In this document: in pieces, positions 34,194 through 42,836 of the stretch
How positions within the stretch are numbered: position 1 is the stretch's first letter
How the letters are laid out: every line of letters begins with the position of its first letter
The notes under the pieces: generated by a model
What the model saw: the letters and a program-made list of their open reading frames with translations, nothing else
What the model was told of the DNA's origin: nothing
Databases searched by the model: none
Program-made: the position numbers and the translations under genes
Origin: Streptomyces sp. 35G-GA-8
Lineage (GTDB): Bacteria > Actinomycetota > Actinomycetes > Streptomycetales > Streptomycetaceae
DNA length: 64,000 nt
Reading direction: 5' to 3'
Assembly: GCF_023534745.1 (NCBI RefSeq)
Contig: NZ_JAMHJQ010000004.1
Span: 124,001-188,000, forward strand

Positions 34194-34859
34194 TCAGCCC
34201 GACATCTCCCAGAGCAGTACCTCCGCCGCCGGGCCCGCCGTCAGTTCCAGCCCTTCCGCGCCGGTGATCCGCGCCGAGTCGCCGGGCCCCAGCGCGGGCC
34301 CCGCCGCCCCGTCGATCCGTACCCCGCCGCGCACCACATGGACATACACATACGGCGCGTCGGGCACGGCGGAGCGCTCGCCGTCCCGCAGCCGCCGTAC
34401 GTGCAGCATGGCCCCGGCCCGCGGCAGGGCGTACGGCGTGGAGTCGGCGATACCCCGCACCACGTCGTACGCGGGCTCGCCGCCCGGCTCCAGCGGCGCG
34501 AGCCACATCTGCACGAAGACCAGTGGCCCGTCGCCGTCATTGCGCTCCACATGCCGCACCCCGCCGGCCGAACTCAGCCGCTGGACGTCCCCCGGCCCCA
34601 CGACGGTGGCGTGGCCGGCCGAGTCGCGGTGCGTCAGCTCGCCCTCGATGACCCAGGTGACGATCTCCGTATGACTGTGCGGGTGCTCGTCGAACCCGGC
34701 GCCGGGCGCGAGCCGCTCCTCGTTGCAGGCGAGGACGGCGCCGAAGCGCAGATTGTCCGGGTCGTAGAAGCGCCCGAAGGAGAAGGCGTGCAGGGACTCG
34801 ATGCCCGCCGAGGGGTCGCCGCCGACATGACGCTGCGCTGCGTACCGTACGAGAATCAC
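34194..34859 (-). CDS. Pirin family protein
   Basis: A 221-residue bicupin of the pirin/YhhW type. The metal-binding cupin motif is FDEHPHSHTEIVTWVIEGELTHRDSAG (His-x-His, His and Glu ligands, residues about 60-90). The smaller C-terminal cupin has YVYVHVVRGGVRI. Bacterial pirins act as quercetin dioxygenases or modulate partners, including the pyruvate dehydrogenase E1 subunit in Serratia; the function here is not known. GTG at 34859 has TACCGT 6 nt upstream, so it is likely leaderless. It is divergent from fasR. Confidence 0.88.
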   Translation of the reverse strand: MILVRYAAQRHVGGDPSAGIESLHAFSFGRFYDPDNLRFGAVLACNEERLAPGAGFDEHPHSHTEIVTWVIEGELTHRDSAGHATVVGPGDVQRLSSAGGVRHVERNDGDGPLVFVQMWLAPLEPGGEPAYDVVRGIADSTPYALPRAGAMLHVRRLRDGERSAVPDAPYVYVHVVRGGVRIDGAAGPALGPGDSARITGAEGLELTAGPAAEVLLWEMSG

Positions 34860-34952
34860 AGCCTCACGGTAGGCGCTGCGGCGGGTACGGCACGAGACGG
34901 CCGCCGACCCCGCCCCCGCGGGCGGTGGCCCCGATAAGGCACTCTTGACCCC

Positions 34953-36134
34953 GTGGCTGAACCCTCGAACGAACCCCATCCGCACCCCGCGACGCTGCGG
35001 CGACTGGAGCAGTCCTCAGGACGGCTCGCCGCGAACGCCATCGCCCGCATGGACGAGACGCTGCCGTGGTACCGCGCGATGCCGCCGGAGAACCGTTCCT
35101 GGATCGGGCTGGTCGCCCAGGCCGGTATCGCCGCGTTCACCGAGTGGTTCCGTCACCCCGAGACCCCGCAGGCCATCTCCACCGATGTCTTCGGCACGGC
35201 CCCGCGCGAGCTGACCCGGGCGATCACCCTGCGCCAGACCGTCGAGATGGTCCGGACCACGATCGAGGTCATGGAGACCGCGATCGAGGAGGTCGCGGCC
35301 CCGGGCGACGAGTCCGCGCTGCGCGAGGCGTTGCTGGTGTACGCGCGGGAAATCGCCTTCGCGACGGCGCAGGTGTACGCGCAGGCCGCGGAGGCACGCG
35401 GCGCCTGGGATGCGCGGCTGGAGTCGCTCGTGGTGAACGCCGTGCTCTCCGGGGAGGCCGACGAGGGCGCCGTCTCCCGGGCGGCGGCCCTCGGCTGGAA
35501 CTCCCCCGAGCATGTCTGTGTCCTGCTCGGCACCGCGCCGGACGGCGACAGCGAACTGACCGTCGAGGCGATCCGCCGGGCGGCCCGGCACGCGAAGCTC
35601 CAGGTCCTCACCGGGGTGCTCGGCGACCGGCTCGTGGTGATCGCGGGCGGCAGCGACAACCCGCTCCAGGTCGCCAAGGCGCTCATCGGCCCCTACGCGG
35701 CGGGCCCCGTGGTGGCGGGTCCCGTGATGCCCGATCTGCTGGCCGCCACGAAGTCCGCGCAGGCCGCGGCGGCCGGCCTCAAGGCGTGTTTCGCCTGGCA
35801 GGACGCACCGCGCCCGGTGCTCGCGGACGATCTGCTGCCGGAGCGCGCCATCGCCTCCGACCCCGCCGCGCGTGAGCAACTGGTGGAGGAGATCTACAGA
35901 CCGCTTGAGGAAGCGGGGTCCGCGCTGCTGGAGACTCTGAGTGTCTATCTGGAACAGGCGAGCAGTCTTGAGGGCGCGGCTCGGATGCTGTTCGTGCACC
36001 CCAACACCGTGCGCTACCGGCTGCGACGTGTGACTGACGTCACCGGATGGTCACCCTCCGACGTGAGGTCCGCGTTCACGCTGCGGATTGCCCTGATCCT
36101 CGGGCGCTTGGCCGACGGGGATCCAGGAACCTAA
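34953..36134 (+). CDS. fasR: FasR, PucR-type activator of the fab operon
   Basis: A 393-residue regulator with an N-terminal all-helical ligand domain (residues 15-140), a central GGDEF-like PucR domain (residues about 150-260) and a C-terminal HTH_30 (LEQASSLEGAARMLFVHPNTVRYRLRRVTDVTG, residues about 335-367). Position directly upstream of fabD and strong similarity identify FasR, shown in S. coelicolor to bind the fabD promoter and activate fabD-fabH-acpP-fabF, and in mycobacteria to sense long-chain acyl-CoA. GTG at 34953 has no strong ribosome site. The stop is 89 bp before fabD. Confidence 0.93.
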   Translation: MAEPSNEPHPHPATLRRLEQSSGRLAANAIARMDETLPWYRAMPPENRSWIGLVAQAGIAAFTEWFRHPETPQAISTDVFGTAPRELTRAITLRQTVEMVRTTIEVMETAIEEVAAPGDESALREALLVYAREIAFATAQVYAQAAEARGAWDARLESLVVNAVLSGEADEGAVSRAAALGWNSPEHVCVLLGTAPDGDSELTVEAIRRAARHAKLQVLTGVLGDRLVVIAGGSDNPLQVAKALIGPYAAGPVVAGPVMPDLLAATKSAQAAAAGLKACFAWQDAPRPVLADDLLPERAIASDPAAREQLVEEIYRPLEEAGSALLETLSVYLEQASSLEGAARMLFVHPNTVRYRLRRVTDVTGWSPSDVRSAFTLRIALILGRLADGDPGT

Positions 36135-36138
36135 ACTT

Positions 36139-36155
36139 TTGTCGTACTCCAACAA
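36139..36155 (+). promoter_or_regulatory. Candidate FasR operator in the fabD promoter
   Basis: TTGT (36139-36142) and ACAA (36152-36155) form an inverted repeat with a 9-bp spacer, inside the AT-rich run that separates fasR from fabD. The location fits the known FasR target; the exact bases are my inference. Confidence 0.4.
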
Positions 36156-36223
36156 TTACCCCAGCGGTTCTTCGTTCCCCTCCCCACGGGCGGTGAAGAC
36201 CCTTCGCAAGAGAGAGTGTGAGG

Positions 36224-37165
36224 GTGCTCGTACTCGTCGCTCCCGGCCAAGGCGCTCAGACGCCCGGCTTCCTGACTCCCTGGCTCGAACTGCCCGGCGC
36301 CGAAGACCGGCTGCGGGCCTGGTCAGCCGCCATTGACCTGGACCTGGTCCACTACGGCACGGACGCCGACGCGGACGAGATCAGAGACACGGCCGTGGCC
36401 CAGCCGCTGCTGGTCGCCGCCGCCCTGCTCTCCGCCCGCCAGCTCTTCCCCACCACCGAGGACGTGGCGCGCGATGTCGGTGTCACGGCCGGCCACAGCG
36501 TCGGTGAACTGGCCGCCACGGCGCTGGCCGGTGTGGTCCCCGACGAGGTCGCCCTGACGCTCGTACGCGCCCGGGGCCAGGCGATGGCCGAGGCCGCCGC
36601 CATCACGGAGACGGGGATGTCGGCGCTGCTGGGCGGCGAACCGGACACCACCCTCGCGCATCTGGAGAAGCTCGGTCTGACCCCCGCCAATGTGAACGGC
36701 GCGGGCCAGATCGTCGCGGCCGGCACACGTGAGCAACTGGCCGCGCTGGAGGCCGACAAGCCCGAGGGCGTACGGCGCGTGGTGGCGCTCAAGGTCGCCG
36801 GCGCGTTCCACACGCACCACATGGCACCCGCGGTCGAGAAGCTCGACACGGCCGCGCGTTCCGTCTCCGTCGCCGACCCGGTCGTACCGTACGTCTCGAA
36901 CCGCGACGGACTGACCGTCGCGACCGGCTCCGGAATCGTGACCCGCCTGGTCGGCCAGGTCGCCAACCCGGTCCGCTGGGACCTGTGCATGGAGACCTTC
37001 AAGGAGCGGGGCGTGACCGCGCTGATCGAGCTGTGCCCGGGCGGCACCCTGACGGGGATCGCCAAGCGTGCCCTGCCCGGTGTGCGCACCCTGGCGCTGA
37101 AGAAGCCGGATGACCTCGACGCGGCCCGGTCGCTGATCGCCGAGCACTCCTCCACTGCTGAATAG
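36224..37165 (+). CDS. fabD: Malonyl-CoA:ACP transacylase
   Basis: A 313-residue enzyme transferring malonate from CoA to ACP. The nucleophile is Ser92 in GHSVGE, the Gln of VAPGQGAQTPGF forms the oxyanion hole, His is in AFHTHHM, and Arg is in RARGQAMAEAA. Near identity to the structurally solved S. coelicolor FabD, which begins MLVLVAPGQG, supports GTG at 36224; GTG at 36218 is also in frame. It is the first gene of the FAS II operon, with fabH 12 bp downstream. The same enzyme supplies many polyketide synthases in this genus. Confidence 0.96.
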   Translation: MLVLVAPGQGAQTPGFLTPWLELPGAEDRLRAWSAAIDLDLVHYGTDADADEIRDTAVAQPLLVAAALLSARQLFPTTEDVARDVGVTAGHSVGELAATALAGVVPDEVALTLVRARGQAMAEAAAITETGMSALLGGEPDTTLAHLEKLGLTPANVNGAGQIVAAGTREQLAALEADKPEGVRRVVALKVAGAFHTHHMAPAVEKLDTAARSVSVADPVVPYVSNRDGLTVATGSGIVTRLVGQVANPVRWDLCMETFKERGVTALIELCPGGTLTGIAKRALPGVRTLALKKPDDLDAARSLIAEHSSTAE

Positions 37166-37177
37166 GAGTCAGAGAGC

Positions 37178-38179
37178 ATGTCGAAGATCAAGCCCAGCAA
37201 GGGTGCCCCGCACGCGCGCATCATGGGCGTGGGCGGCTATCGCCCGACCCGGGTCGTGCCCAACGAGGTGATCCTCGAAACGATCGACTCGTCCGACGAG
37301 TGGATCCGCTCCCGCTCCGGCATCGCGACCCGCCACTGGGCCTCCCCGGAGGAGACGGTCGCCGCGATGTCCATCGAGGCGTCCGGCAAGGCCATCGCGG
37401 ACGCCGGGATCACGCCGGAGCAGATCGACGGTGTGATCGTCGCCACCGTCTCGCACTTCAAGCAGACCCCGGCCGTCGCGACCGAGATCGCGGACAGGAT
37501 CGGCGCGGGCAAGCCCGCCGCGTTCGACGTCTCCGCGGGCTGCGCCGGCTTCGGCTACGGACTGACCCTCGCCAAGGGCATGGTCATCGATGGCTCGGCA
37601 GAGCACGTACTTGTCATCGGTGTGGAGCGGCTCTCGGACCTGACCGATCTGGAGGACCGCGCGACGGCCTTCCTGTTCGGCGACGGCGCGGGCGCCGTGG
37701 TCGTCGGCCCCGCCAAGGAGCCGATGATCGGCCCCACCGTCTGGGGCTCCGAGGGCGACAAGTCCGACACCATCAAGCAGACCGTGCCGTGGGACGTCTA
37801 CCGCGACGGAACGGTGGAGAAGTTTCCGGCCATCACACAGGAGGGCCAGGCGGTCTTCCGCTGGGCCGTCTTCGAGATGGCGAAGGTCGCCCAGCAGGCG
37901 CTGGACGCCGCCGGAATCAGCCCCGCGGACCTGGACGTCTTCATTCCGCACCAGGCCAACATGCGGATCATCGACTCGATGGTGAAGACTCTGAAGCTGC
38001 CGGAAAGCGTGACGGTCGCCCGTGACGTGGAAACCACCGGCAACACCTCGGCCGCCTCGATCCCGCTCGCGATGGAGCGGCTTCTGGCGACCGGACAGGC
38101 GAAGAGTGGCGACACCGCGCTCGTCATCGGCTTCGGGGCGGGTCTTGTCTACGCCGCGACGGTCGTTACCCTCCCCTAG
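37178..38179 (+). CDS. fabH: 3-oxoacyl-ACP synthase III
   Basis: A 333-residue initiating condensing enzyme. The catalytic triad is Cys122 in VSAGCAGFGYG, His in FIPHQANMRI and Asn in TGNTSAASIP. GFGAGLVYA closes the fold. It condenses acyl-CoA starters (branched starters in Streptomyces) with malonyl-ACP. ATG at 37178 follows AGGAG closely. Directly after fabD and before acpP, it is part of the FasR-controlled operon. Confidence 0.97.
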   Translation: MSKIKPSKGAPHARIMGVGGYRPTRVVPNEVILETIDSSDEWIRSRSGIATRHWASPEETVAAMSIEASGKAIADAGITPEQIDGVIVATVSHFKQTPAVATEIADRIGAGKPAAFDVSAGCAGFGYGLTLAKGMVIDGSAEHVLVIGVERLSDLTDLEDRATAFLFGDGAGAVVVGPAKEPMIGPTVWGSEGDKSDTIKQTVPWDVYRDGTVEKFPAITQEGQAVFRWAVFEMAKVAQQALDAAGISPADLDVFIPHQANMRIIDSMVKTLKLPESVTVARDVETTGNTSAASIPLAMERLLATGQAKSGDTALVIGFGAGLVYAATVVTLP

Positions 38180-38245
38180 GCACACCGGATCTTTCCGGAG
38201 CGTGTTCCTATATATCCCTCTGCTCAACATCGAAGGAGCGCCAAC

Positions 38246-38497
38246 ATGGCCGCCACCCAGGAAGAGATCGTCAACGGTCTCGCCGAGATCGTTAATGAGA
38301 TCGCCGGTATCCCGGTCGAGGACGTCCAGCTGGACAAGTCCTTCACCGACGATCTGGATGTCGACTCGCTGTCCATGGTCGAGGTCGTCGTCGCCGCCGA
38401 AGAGCGCTTCGACGTGAAGATCCCGGACGACGACGTCAAGAACCTCAAGACGGTGGGCGACGCCGCCGAGTACATCGCGAAGCACCAGGCCGCCTGA
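38246..38497 (+). CDS. acpP: Acyl carrier protein of primary fatty acid synthesis
   Basis: An 83-residue acidic carrier with the phosphopantetheine attachment Ser41 in DDLDVDSLSMVEVV. It has helix II ERFDVKIPDDD and the usual length. It carries growing acyl chains between FabD, FabH and FabF. ATG at 38246 follows GAAGGAG. The 66-bp gap after fabH holds no terminator. Confidence 0.97.
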   Translation: MAATQEEIVNGLAEIVNEIAGIPVEDVQLDKSFTDDLDVDSLSMVEVVVAAEERFDVKIPDDDVKNLKTVGDAAEYIAKHQAA

Positions 38498-38595
38498 CCG
38501 CCTGACCACTCGCGCTGACCCATCGCGCGGCATCCGCCACCCGGTGGTGGCGCCGTAAAAATTCAGCACCCTCTACACGTGGAGAAAGAATTCCA

Positions 38596-39858
38596 GTGAA
38601 CTCGACCAATCGCACCGTGGTCGTCACCGGTATCGGCGCAACCACACCACTGGGTGGCGACACCGCGACGACCTGGGAAGGTCTGCTCGCGGGCCGCTCC
38701 GGGGTTCGTCCGCTCGAAGGCGAGATCTTCGCCCAACTGCCGGTCCGTATCGCCGCGGTCGCCGCGGTCGACCCGGGCGATGTCCTGCCCCGTCCGCTCG
38801 CCCGCAAACTCGACCGCTCGGCGCAGTTCGCGCTGATCGCGGCCAGGGAAGCCTGGGCGGACGCGGGTTACACCGCCAGGGCCGGCGAGGACCCCTCGGT
38901 CGACCCCGACCGGCTCGGTACCGTGATCGCCTCCGGGATCGGCGGCGTGACCACCCTGCTCGACCAGTACGACGTGCTCAAGGAGCGGGGCGAACGCCGT
39001 GTCTCCCCGCACACCGTGCCGATGCTGATGCCCAACAGCCCCTCCGCCAACGTCAGCCTGGAGGTGGGCGCCCGCGCGGGCGTGCACACCCCGGTCTCCG
39101 CCTGCGCGTCGGGCGCCGAGGCCGTCGGCTACGCGGTGGAGATGATCCGTACCGGCCGCGCCGACGTGGTCGTCGCCGGTGGTACGGAAGCGGCCGTACA
39201 CCCGCTGCCCATCGCGGCGTTCGCCAACATGATGGCGATGTCCAAGAACAACGACGAGCCCACCAAGGCCTCCCGCCCGTACGACAAGGGCCGCGACGGC
39301 TTCGTCCTCGGTGAGGGCGCGGGCGTCATCGTCCTGGAGTCGGCCGAGCACGCGGCCAAGCGCGGCGCGCGGGTCTACTGCGAGCTGCTGGGCCAGGGCC
39401 TGTCCTCGGACGCCCACCACATCGCCCAGCCCGAGCCCACCGGCCGCGGTATCGCCAAGGCCATGGAGAACCTGCTCGACCAGACGGATCTCAAGCCGGC
39501 CGAGGTCATGCACCTCAACGCGCACGCCACGTCGACGCCGCAGGGCGATGTCGCCGAGATCAAGGCGCTGCGCCGGGTGCTCGGCGACGATCTGGACCAT
39601 GTCGCGGTCTCCGCGACGAAGTCGATGACGGGCCACCTGCTGGGTGGCGCGGGCGGTATCGAGACCGTGGCGACGGTCCTCGCGCTCTACCACCGCAAGG
39701 CCCCGCCGACGATCAATGTCGATGATCTGGACGAGGAGGTCGTCGCGGACATCGTCGTCGACGGCCCCCGTGATCTGCCCAGCGGCACGATCGCGGCGAT
39801 CAACAACTCGTTCGGTTTCGGCGGCCACAACGTGGTGCTGGCGCTGCGTACGGTCTGA
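38596..39858 (+). CDS. fabF: 3-oxoacyl-ACP synthase II
   Basis: A 420-residue elongating condensing enzyme. The active-site Cys170 is in PVSACASGAEAV, with His in LNAHATSTPQGD, Lys/His in SATKSMTGHLLGGAGG and the C-terminal NNSFGFGGHN. It extends acyl-ACP chains by two carbons. GTG at 38596 with GGAGAAAGAA upstream. It is the last gene of the operon; a strong hairpin follows within 31 nt. Confidence 0.97.
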   Translation: MNSTNRTVVVTGIGATTPLGGDTATTWEGLLAGRSGVRPLEGEIFAQLPVRIAAVAAVDPGDVLPRPLARKLDRSAQFALIAAREAWADAGYTARAGEDPSVDPDRLGTVIASGIGGVTTLLDQYDVLKERGERRVSPHTVPMLMPNSPSANVSLEVGARAGVHTPVSACASGAEAVGYAVEMIRTGRADVVVAGGTEAAVHPLPIAAFANMMAMSKNNDEPTKASRPYDKGRDGFVLGEGAGVIVLESAEHAAKRGARVYCELLGQGLSSDAHHIAQPEPTGRGIAKAMENLLDQTDLKPAEVMHLNAHATSTPQGDVAEIKALRRVLGDDLDHVAVSATKSMTGHLLGGAGGIETVATVLALYHRKAPPTINVDDLDEEVVADIVVDGPRDLPSGTIAAINNSFGFGGHNVVLALRTV

Positions 39859-39888
39859 CCGCGCGCGGTTCCCGGCGAACCTTCGCGA

Positions 39889-39922
39889 AGACGCCCGGCC
39901 CGGGGTTCCCGGCCGGGCGTCT
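39889..39922 (+). terminator. Terminator of the fab operon
   Basis: A perfect 12-bp stem, AGACGCCCGGCC (39889-39900) with GGCCGGGCGTCT (39911-39922), lies 31 nt after fabF. Confidence 0.85.
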
Positions 39923-39971
39923 CCGGTTTCCGGGCGGCGCCGGACGGGCGCGGGTGCTGTGCGGACGGGTC

Positions 39972-41003
39972 CTAAGGCGCCCAGTGCTGCGACACGTACC
40001 GGAGCGCGCCGTCGGTGCCGCGGACGAAGACGGAGATCCGGCCGTCGGCGTGGCGCGCCGGGACCGGAGCGCCGGTGAACGCGCCGTTCAAGGAGGCGAA
40101 GTCGGTGAACTGGTCGCTGTTGACGGTCTTCTGCTCGGCGATCCACAGCGCGCGGTCGGGGCCGGCCGCGAAGATCCGAAGACGTCCGTCGAGCGGCGAG
40201 CGGAACGGATACGGCGCGCCCACCGGGCCGCCCTTGAGCGAGCCCTCCGGGTTCCACGCGGCGTAGTCCCCCCGCCGGCCCAGGAAGCAGCCCGCTCCGT
40301 CCGGGCCCGGCCAGAAGACCCGGATACGGCCATCCGCGTCGAGCGCGGCCTTCGGGTCGTGAGCGGCGGGGGTCCGGGCGAGCCGTTCGAAGGGGGTCCA
40401 GTCCCCGGGAGTGTCGGGGATCCGCTGCTCCGAGATCCACACCTCGTCGTCGCCGCCGCGGACGAACACCGCCACCCGGCCGTCGGCCGCCAGAACCGGG
40501 CACGGGACACCCTTGGCGGCTCCGCCGATCGTGGCGGCGGGGGCCCAGACGGCGTACGCCACCGAGGTGTGGCTGACCGACCGGACCGTGTGGTCCGGGC
40601 CCCGGAAGAACACCGAGACCCGCCCGTCGGCGTTGAGGACCGCGGCGGGATCGCCCGCGGCTCCGTCGGCCACCTGGACCGGAGCGCTGTCGAACTCACC
40701 CGCCGCACCACTCATCCGGGCGGCGAACAGCTCGTCGCCCGTCGTGCGCCAGAAGACCCGGATCAGCCGGTCACGGCCCAGGATCGCGGCGGGCACCCCG
40801 TTGAGCCGGGTCCGGTCCCCGGGCAACTCCGTCCACGGGGACCAGCTCAGATCCCTGTTCTGCCGGATGGACACGAGAGCGTGACTCCGGCCCTCGGCGA
40901 GGACGATCAGCCGGCCATCCGCGCGGGTGACCACGGCCGGATCGTTGACGAGGGTGCCTCCCAGCGACTGGAAGGCACCCCAGACCGTTCCGGCTGTGGT
41001 CAC
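39972..41003 (-). CDS. Seven-repeat PLL-type beta-propeller protein
   Basis: A 343-residue protein made almost wholly of seven repeats of about 48 residues. Each has a core like DADGRIRVFWPG or NADGRVSVFFRG followed by VWISEQR- or LWIAEQK-type strands and a W-x-x-F/W-loop. This is the pattern of PLL/tectonin-like seven-bladed propellers, which bind fucose or methylated sugars in Photorhabdus lectins. There is no signal peptide, so it is cytoplasmic or released by lysis. GTG at 41003 follows GGGGGAG at 7 nt. It is convergent with fabF. Sugar binding is inferred from fold only. Confidence 0.75.
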   Translation of the reverse strand: MTTAGTVWGAFQSLGGTLVNDPAVVTRADGRLIVLAEGRSHALVSIRQNRDLSWSPWTELPGDRTRLNGVPAAILGRDRLIRVFWRTTGDELFAARMSGAAGEFDSAPVQVADGAAGDPAAVLNADGRVSVFFRGPDHTVRSVSHTSVAYAVWAPAATIGGAAKGVPCPVLAADGRVAVFVRGGDDEVWISEQRIPDTPGDWTPFERLARTPAAHDPKAALDADGRIRVFWPGPDGAGCFLGRRGDYAAWNPEGSLKGGPVGAPYPFRSPLDGRLRIFAAGPDRALWIAEQKTVNSDQFTDFASLNGAFTGAPVPARHADGRISVFVRGTDGALRYVSQHWAP

Positions 41004-41135
41004 GCCGCTTCTCCCCCTGACACGAAGTCACCTAGACGAAGGGTCGCAGCCGGACACAACGACACGCCCGGACCGGCCGGACGATCACCCCATCGGGGGA
41101 AGGGGGTGGGGCGGGAGGGGGGACCCGGCGGCGTC

Positions 41136-42011
41136 TCAGTCGTCGAAGCTGGCGAAGTACATCGCCGCCATGTCCTCGTCGCCGTGTCCCTGGGCCACCG
41201 CCCGGCGGAACCGCTCGGCGGACGCCGCCGCCCCGTCCAGCCGTACGCCCACCGACGCCCCGGCGTCCACGATCAGCCGGGCGTCCTTGCCCGCCGTGAC
41301 CACCGAGAAGCTCGGGGTGTAGTCGCCCTCCGTGATGACGGCGGCCTTGGCGTGGACATAGCCGCAGTCCAGCGCGCCGCCGGAGATGGCCTCCAGGAAG
41401 TACTGCGGATCCACGCCCAGCCCCTTCGCCAGGGCCAGTGCCTCGCCCGTGCCGTTGGTGAGAGCGAGCACCCAGCTGTTGCAGACGAGCTTCAGCCGAC
41501 TGGCGGCGCCGGTGGAGCCGTCCTCGCCCAGCCAGACGGTACGGCTGCCGACGGCGTCGAGTACGGGCGCGAGCGGGGCGCGCGCCGCCTCCGGGCCCGC
41601 GGCCAGGACCAGGAGGTCCCCGCTCTCGGCGGGCGCCTTCGTACCGAGCACCGGCGCGTCGACGAAGACGAGCCCGTGATGACGGGCCAGATCGGCGAGT
41701 GAGGAGACCGCCTCGACGCCCACGGTCGTCGTCTGGAGCCAGACGGCGCCGGGCCGCAGCCCCGGGCCGGCGGCCGTCATGGCCTCCACGACGGCGGGGC
41801 CGTCGTACACCATCGTGACGACGACATCCGCGTCGGCGACGGCCTCGGCAGGGGTGGCGAAGGCCCGCGCGCCGTCGGCGACCAGCGCCTCGGCCTTGGC
41901 GGGGGTGCGGTTCCAGACCCGGACGTCATGTCCGGCGCGGCAGAGATTACGAGCCATCGCGGCGCCCATGATGCCGGTGCCGAGGACAGCTACTGAGAGG
42001 TGATCAGCCAT
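41136..42011 (-). CDS. NAD(P)-dependent 3-hydroxyisobutyrate dehydrogenase-like oxidoreductase
   Basis: A 291-residue beta-hydroxyacid dehydrogenase. The Rossmann motif VAVLGTGIMGAAMARNLCRAGH (residues 6-27) leads into VWNRTPAKAEAL, where Asn/Arg suggest NADP preference. The substrate loop is FVDAPVLGTKAPAESG, and the catalytic Lys is in SRLKLVCNSWVLA. Substrate unknown; imine reductases and glyoxylate reductases share this layout. ATG at 42011 has TACCGT 6 nt upstream, so probably leaderless. Confidence 0.88.
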   Translation of the reverse strand: MADHLSVAVLGTGIMGAAMARNLCRAGHDVRVWNRTPAKAEALVADGARAFATPAEAVADADVVVTMVYDGPAVVEAMTAAGPGLRPGAVWLQTTTVGVEAVSSLADLARHHGLVFVDAPVLGTKAPAESGDLLVLAAGPEAARAPLAPVLDAVGSRTVWLGEDGSTGAASRLKLVCNSWVLALTNGTGEALALAKGLGVDPQYFLEAISGGALDCGYVHAKAAVITEGDYTPSFSVVTAGKDARLIVDAGASVGVRLDGAAASAERFRRAVAQGHGDEDMAAMYFASFDD

Positions 42012-42043
42012 GGGACCACGGTAGACGCGACGGCCCCGACCAC

Positions 42044-42538
42044 TTACACGACTTGGTGCAACCAGCGGACAGGGGCGCCCTCGCCCGCGTAGCGGAACGG
42101 TTCGAGCTCGTCGTCCCACGGCTTGCCGAGCAGCTTGGCGATCTCCGCCTCCAGCCGCGTCTCACCCTGCTGGGAGCGCGCGAGCGCGGCGCGCAGCCGG
42201 TCCTCGGGGATCAGGATGTCGCCGTGCATACCGGTGACGGCGTGGAAGATTCCCAGATCGGGCGTGGCGCTGTAGCGCTCGCCCTCGGCGGTGGCGCAGG
42301 GTTCCGCCGTGACCTCGAAGCGGAGCATCTGCCAGCCGCGCAGGGCGGAGGCGATCTTGGAGGCGGTGCCCGCCCGGCCCTTCCAGCAGACCTCGGCTCT
42401 CCAGGTGCCCGGCGAGGCCGGCTGCCGGATCCAGTCGAGCTGGACCCGCAGACCGAGCACTCCGGCCACCGCCCATTCGATGTGCGGGCACATCGCGCGT
42501 GGTGCGGAGTGAACGTACAGAACTCCACGTGTCGTCAC
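42044..42538 (-). CDS. DUF3145 family protein
   Basis: A 164-residue protein beginning VTTRGVLYVHSAPRAMCPHIEWAVAG, with WRAEVCWKGRAGTASKIASAL and a C-terminal KPWDDELEPFRYAGEGAPVRWLHQVV. This is DUF3145, conserved in actinobacteria near the fatty acid synthase genes and without known activity. GTG at 42538 with GGAGG 5 nt upstream; longer versions of the frame lack a ribosome site. It precedes the dehydrogenase gene by 32 bp, although that gene appears to have its own promoter. Confidence 0.92.
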   Translation of the reverse strand: MTTRGVLYVHSAPRAMCPHIEWAVAGVLGLRVQLDWIRQPASPGTWRAEVCWKGRAGTASKIASALRGWQMLRFEVTAEPCATAEGERYSATPDLGIFHAVTGMHGDILIPEDRLRAALARSQQGETRLEAEIAKLLGKPWDDELEPFRYAGEGAPVRWLHQVV

Positions 42539-42836
42539 CGGGACCTCCAGTGTGGGACGAGGTTCGCCTTTCCCAGCGGCCTCAGTAAACAGCATCGGGA
42601 GTGAAACTCCGCAAAAGGGACAGCATGTGACGTGATGTAATTTACCGGAGCCAAGAGAACGGACGCCTCTGGTTCGACGTGGAAAAACTACCGTGCGGCG
42701 GGGTGCCCGCGGTGACGTACGGTCGGTCCCGGGGCCGATATGCGCGAAGCTTTCACTCGGCAGGACGCCCCCGGATGCCTGAAGACGCCAGACTTCTCAA
42801 AAGGATGCCAAGAGGACGCCAAGGGGAAGGACCCTG

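Noticed and set aside
36224..39858. A polyketide gene cluster based on ketosynthase and ACP genes
   Set aside because: Order fabD-fabH-acpP-fabF with fasR upstream is the housekeeping fatty acid synthase; no chain-length factor, cyclase or tailoring genes are present.
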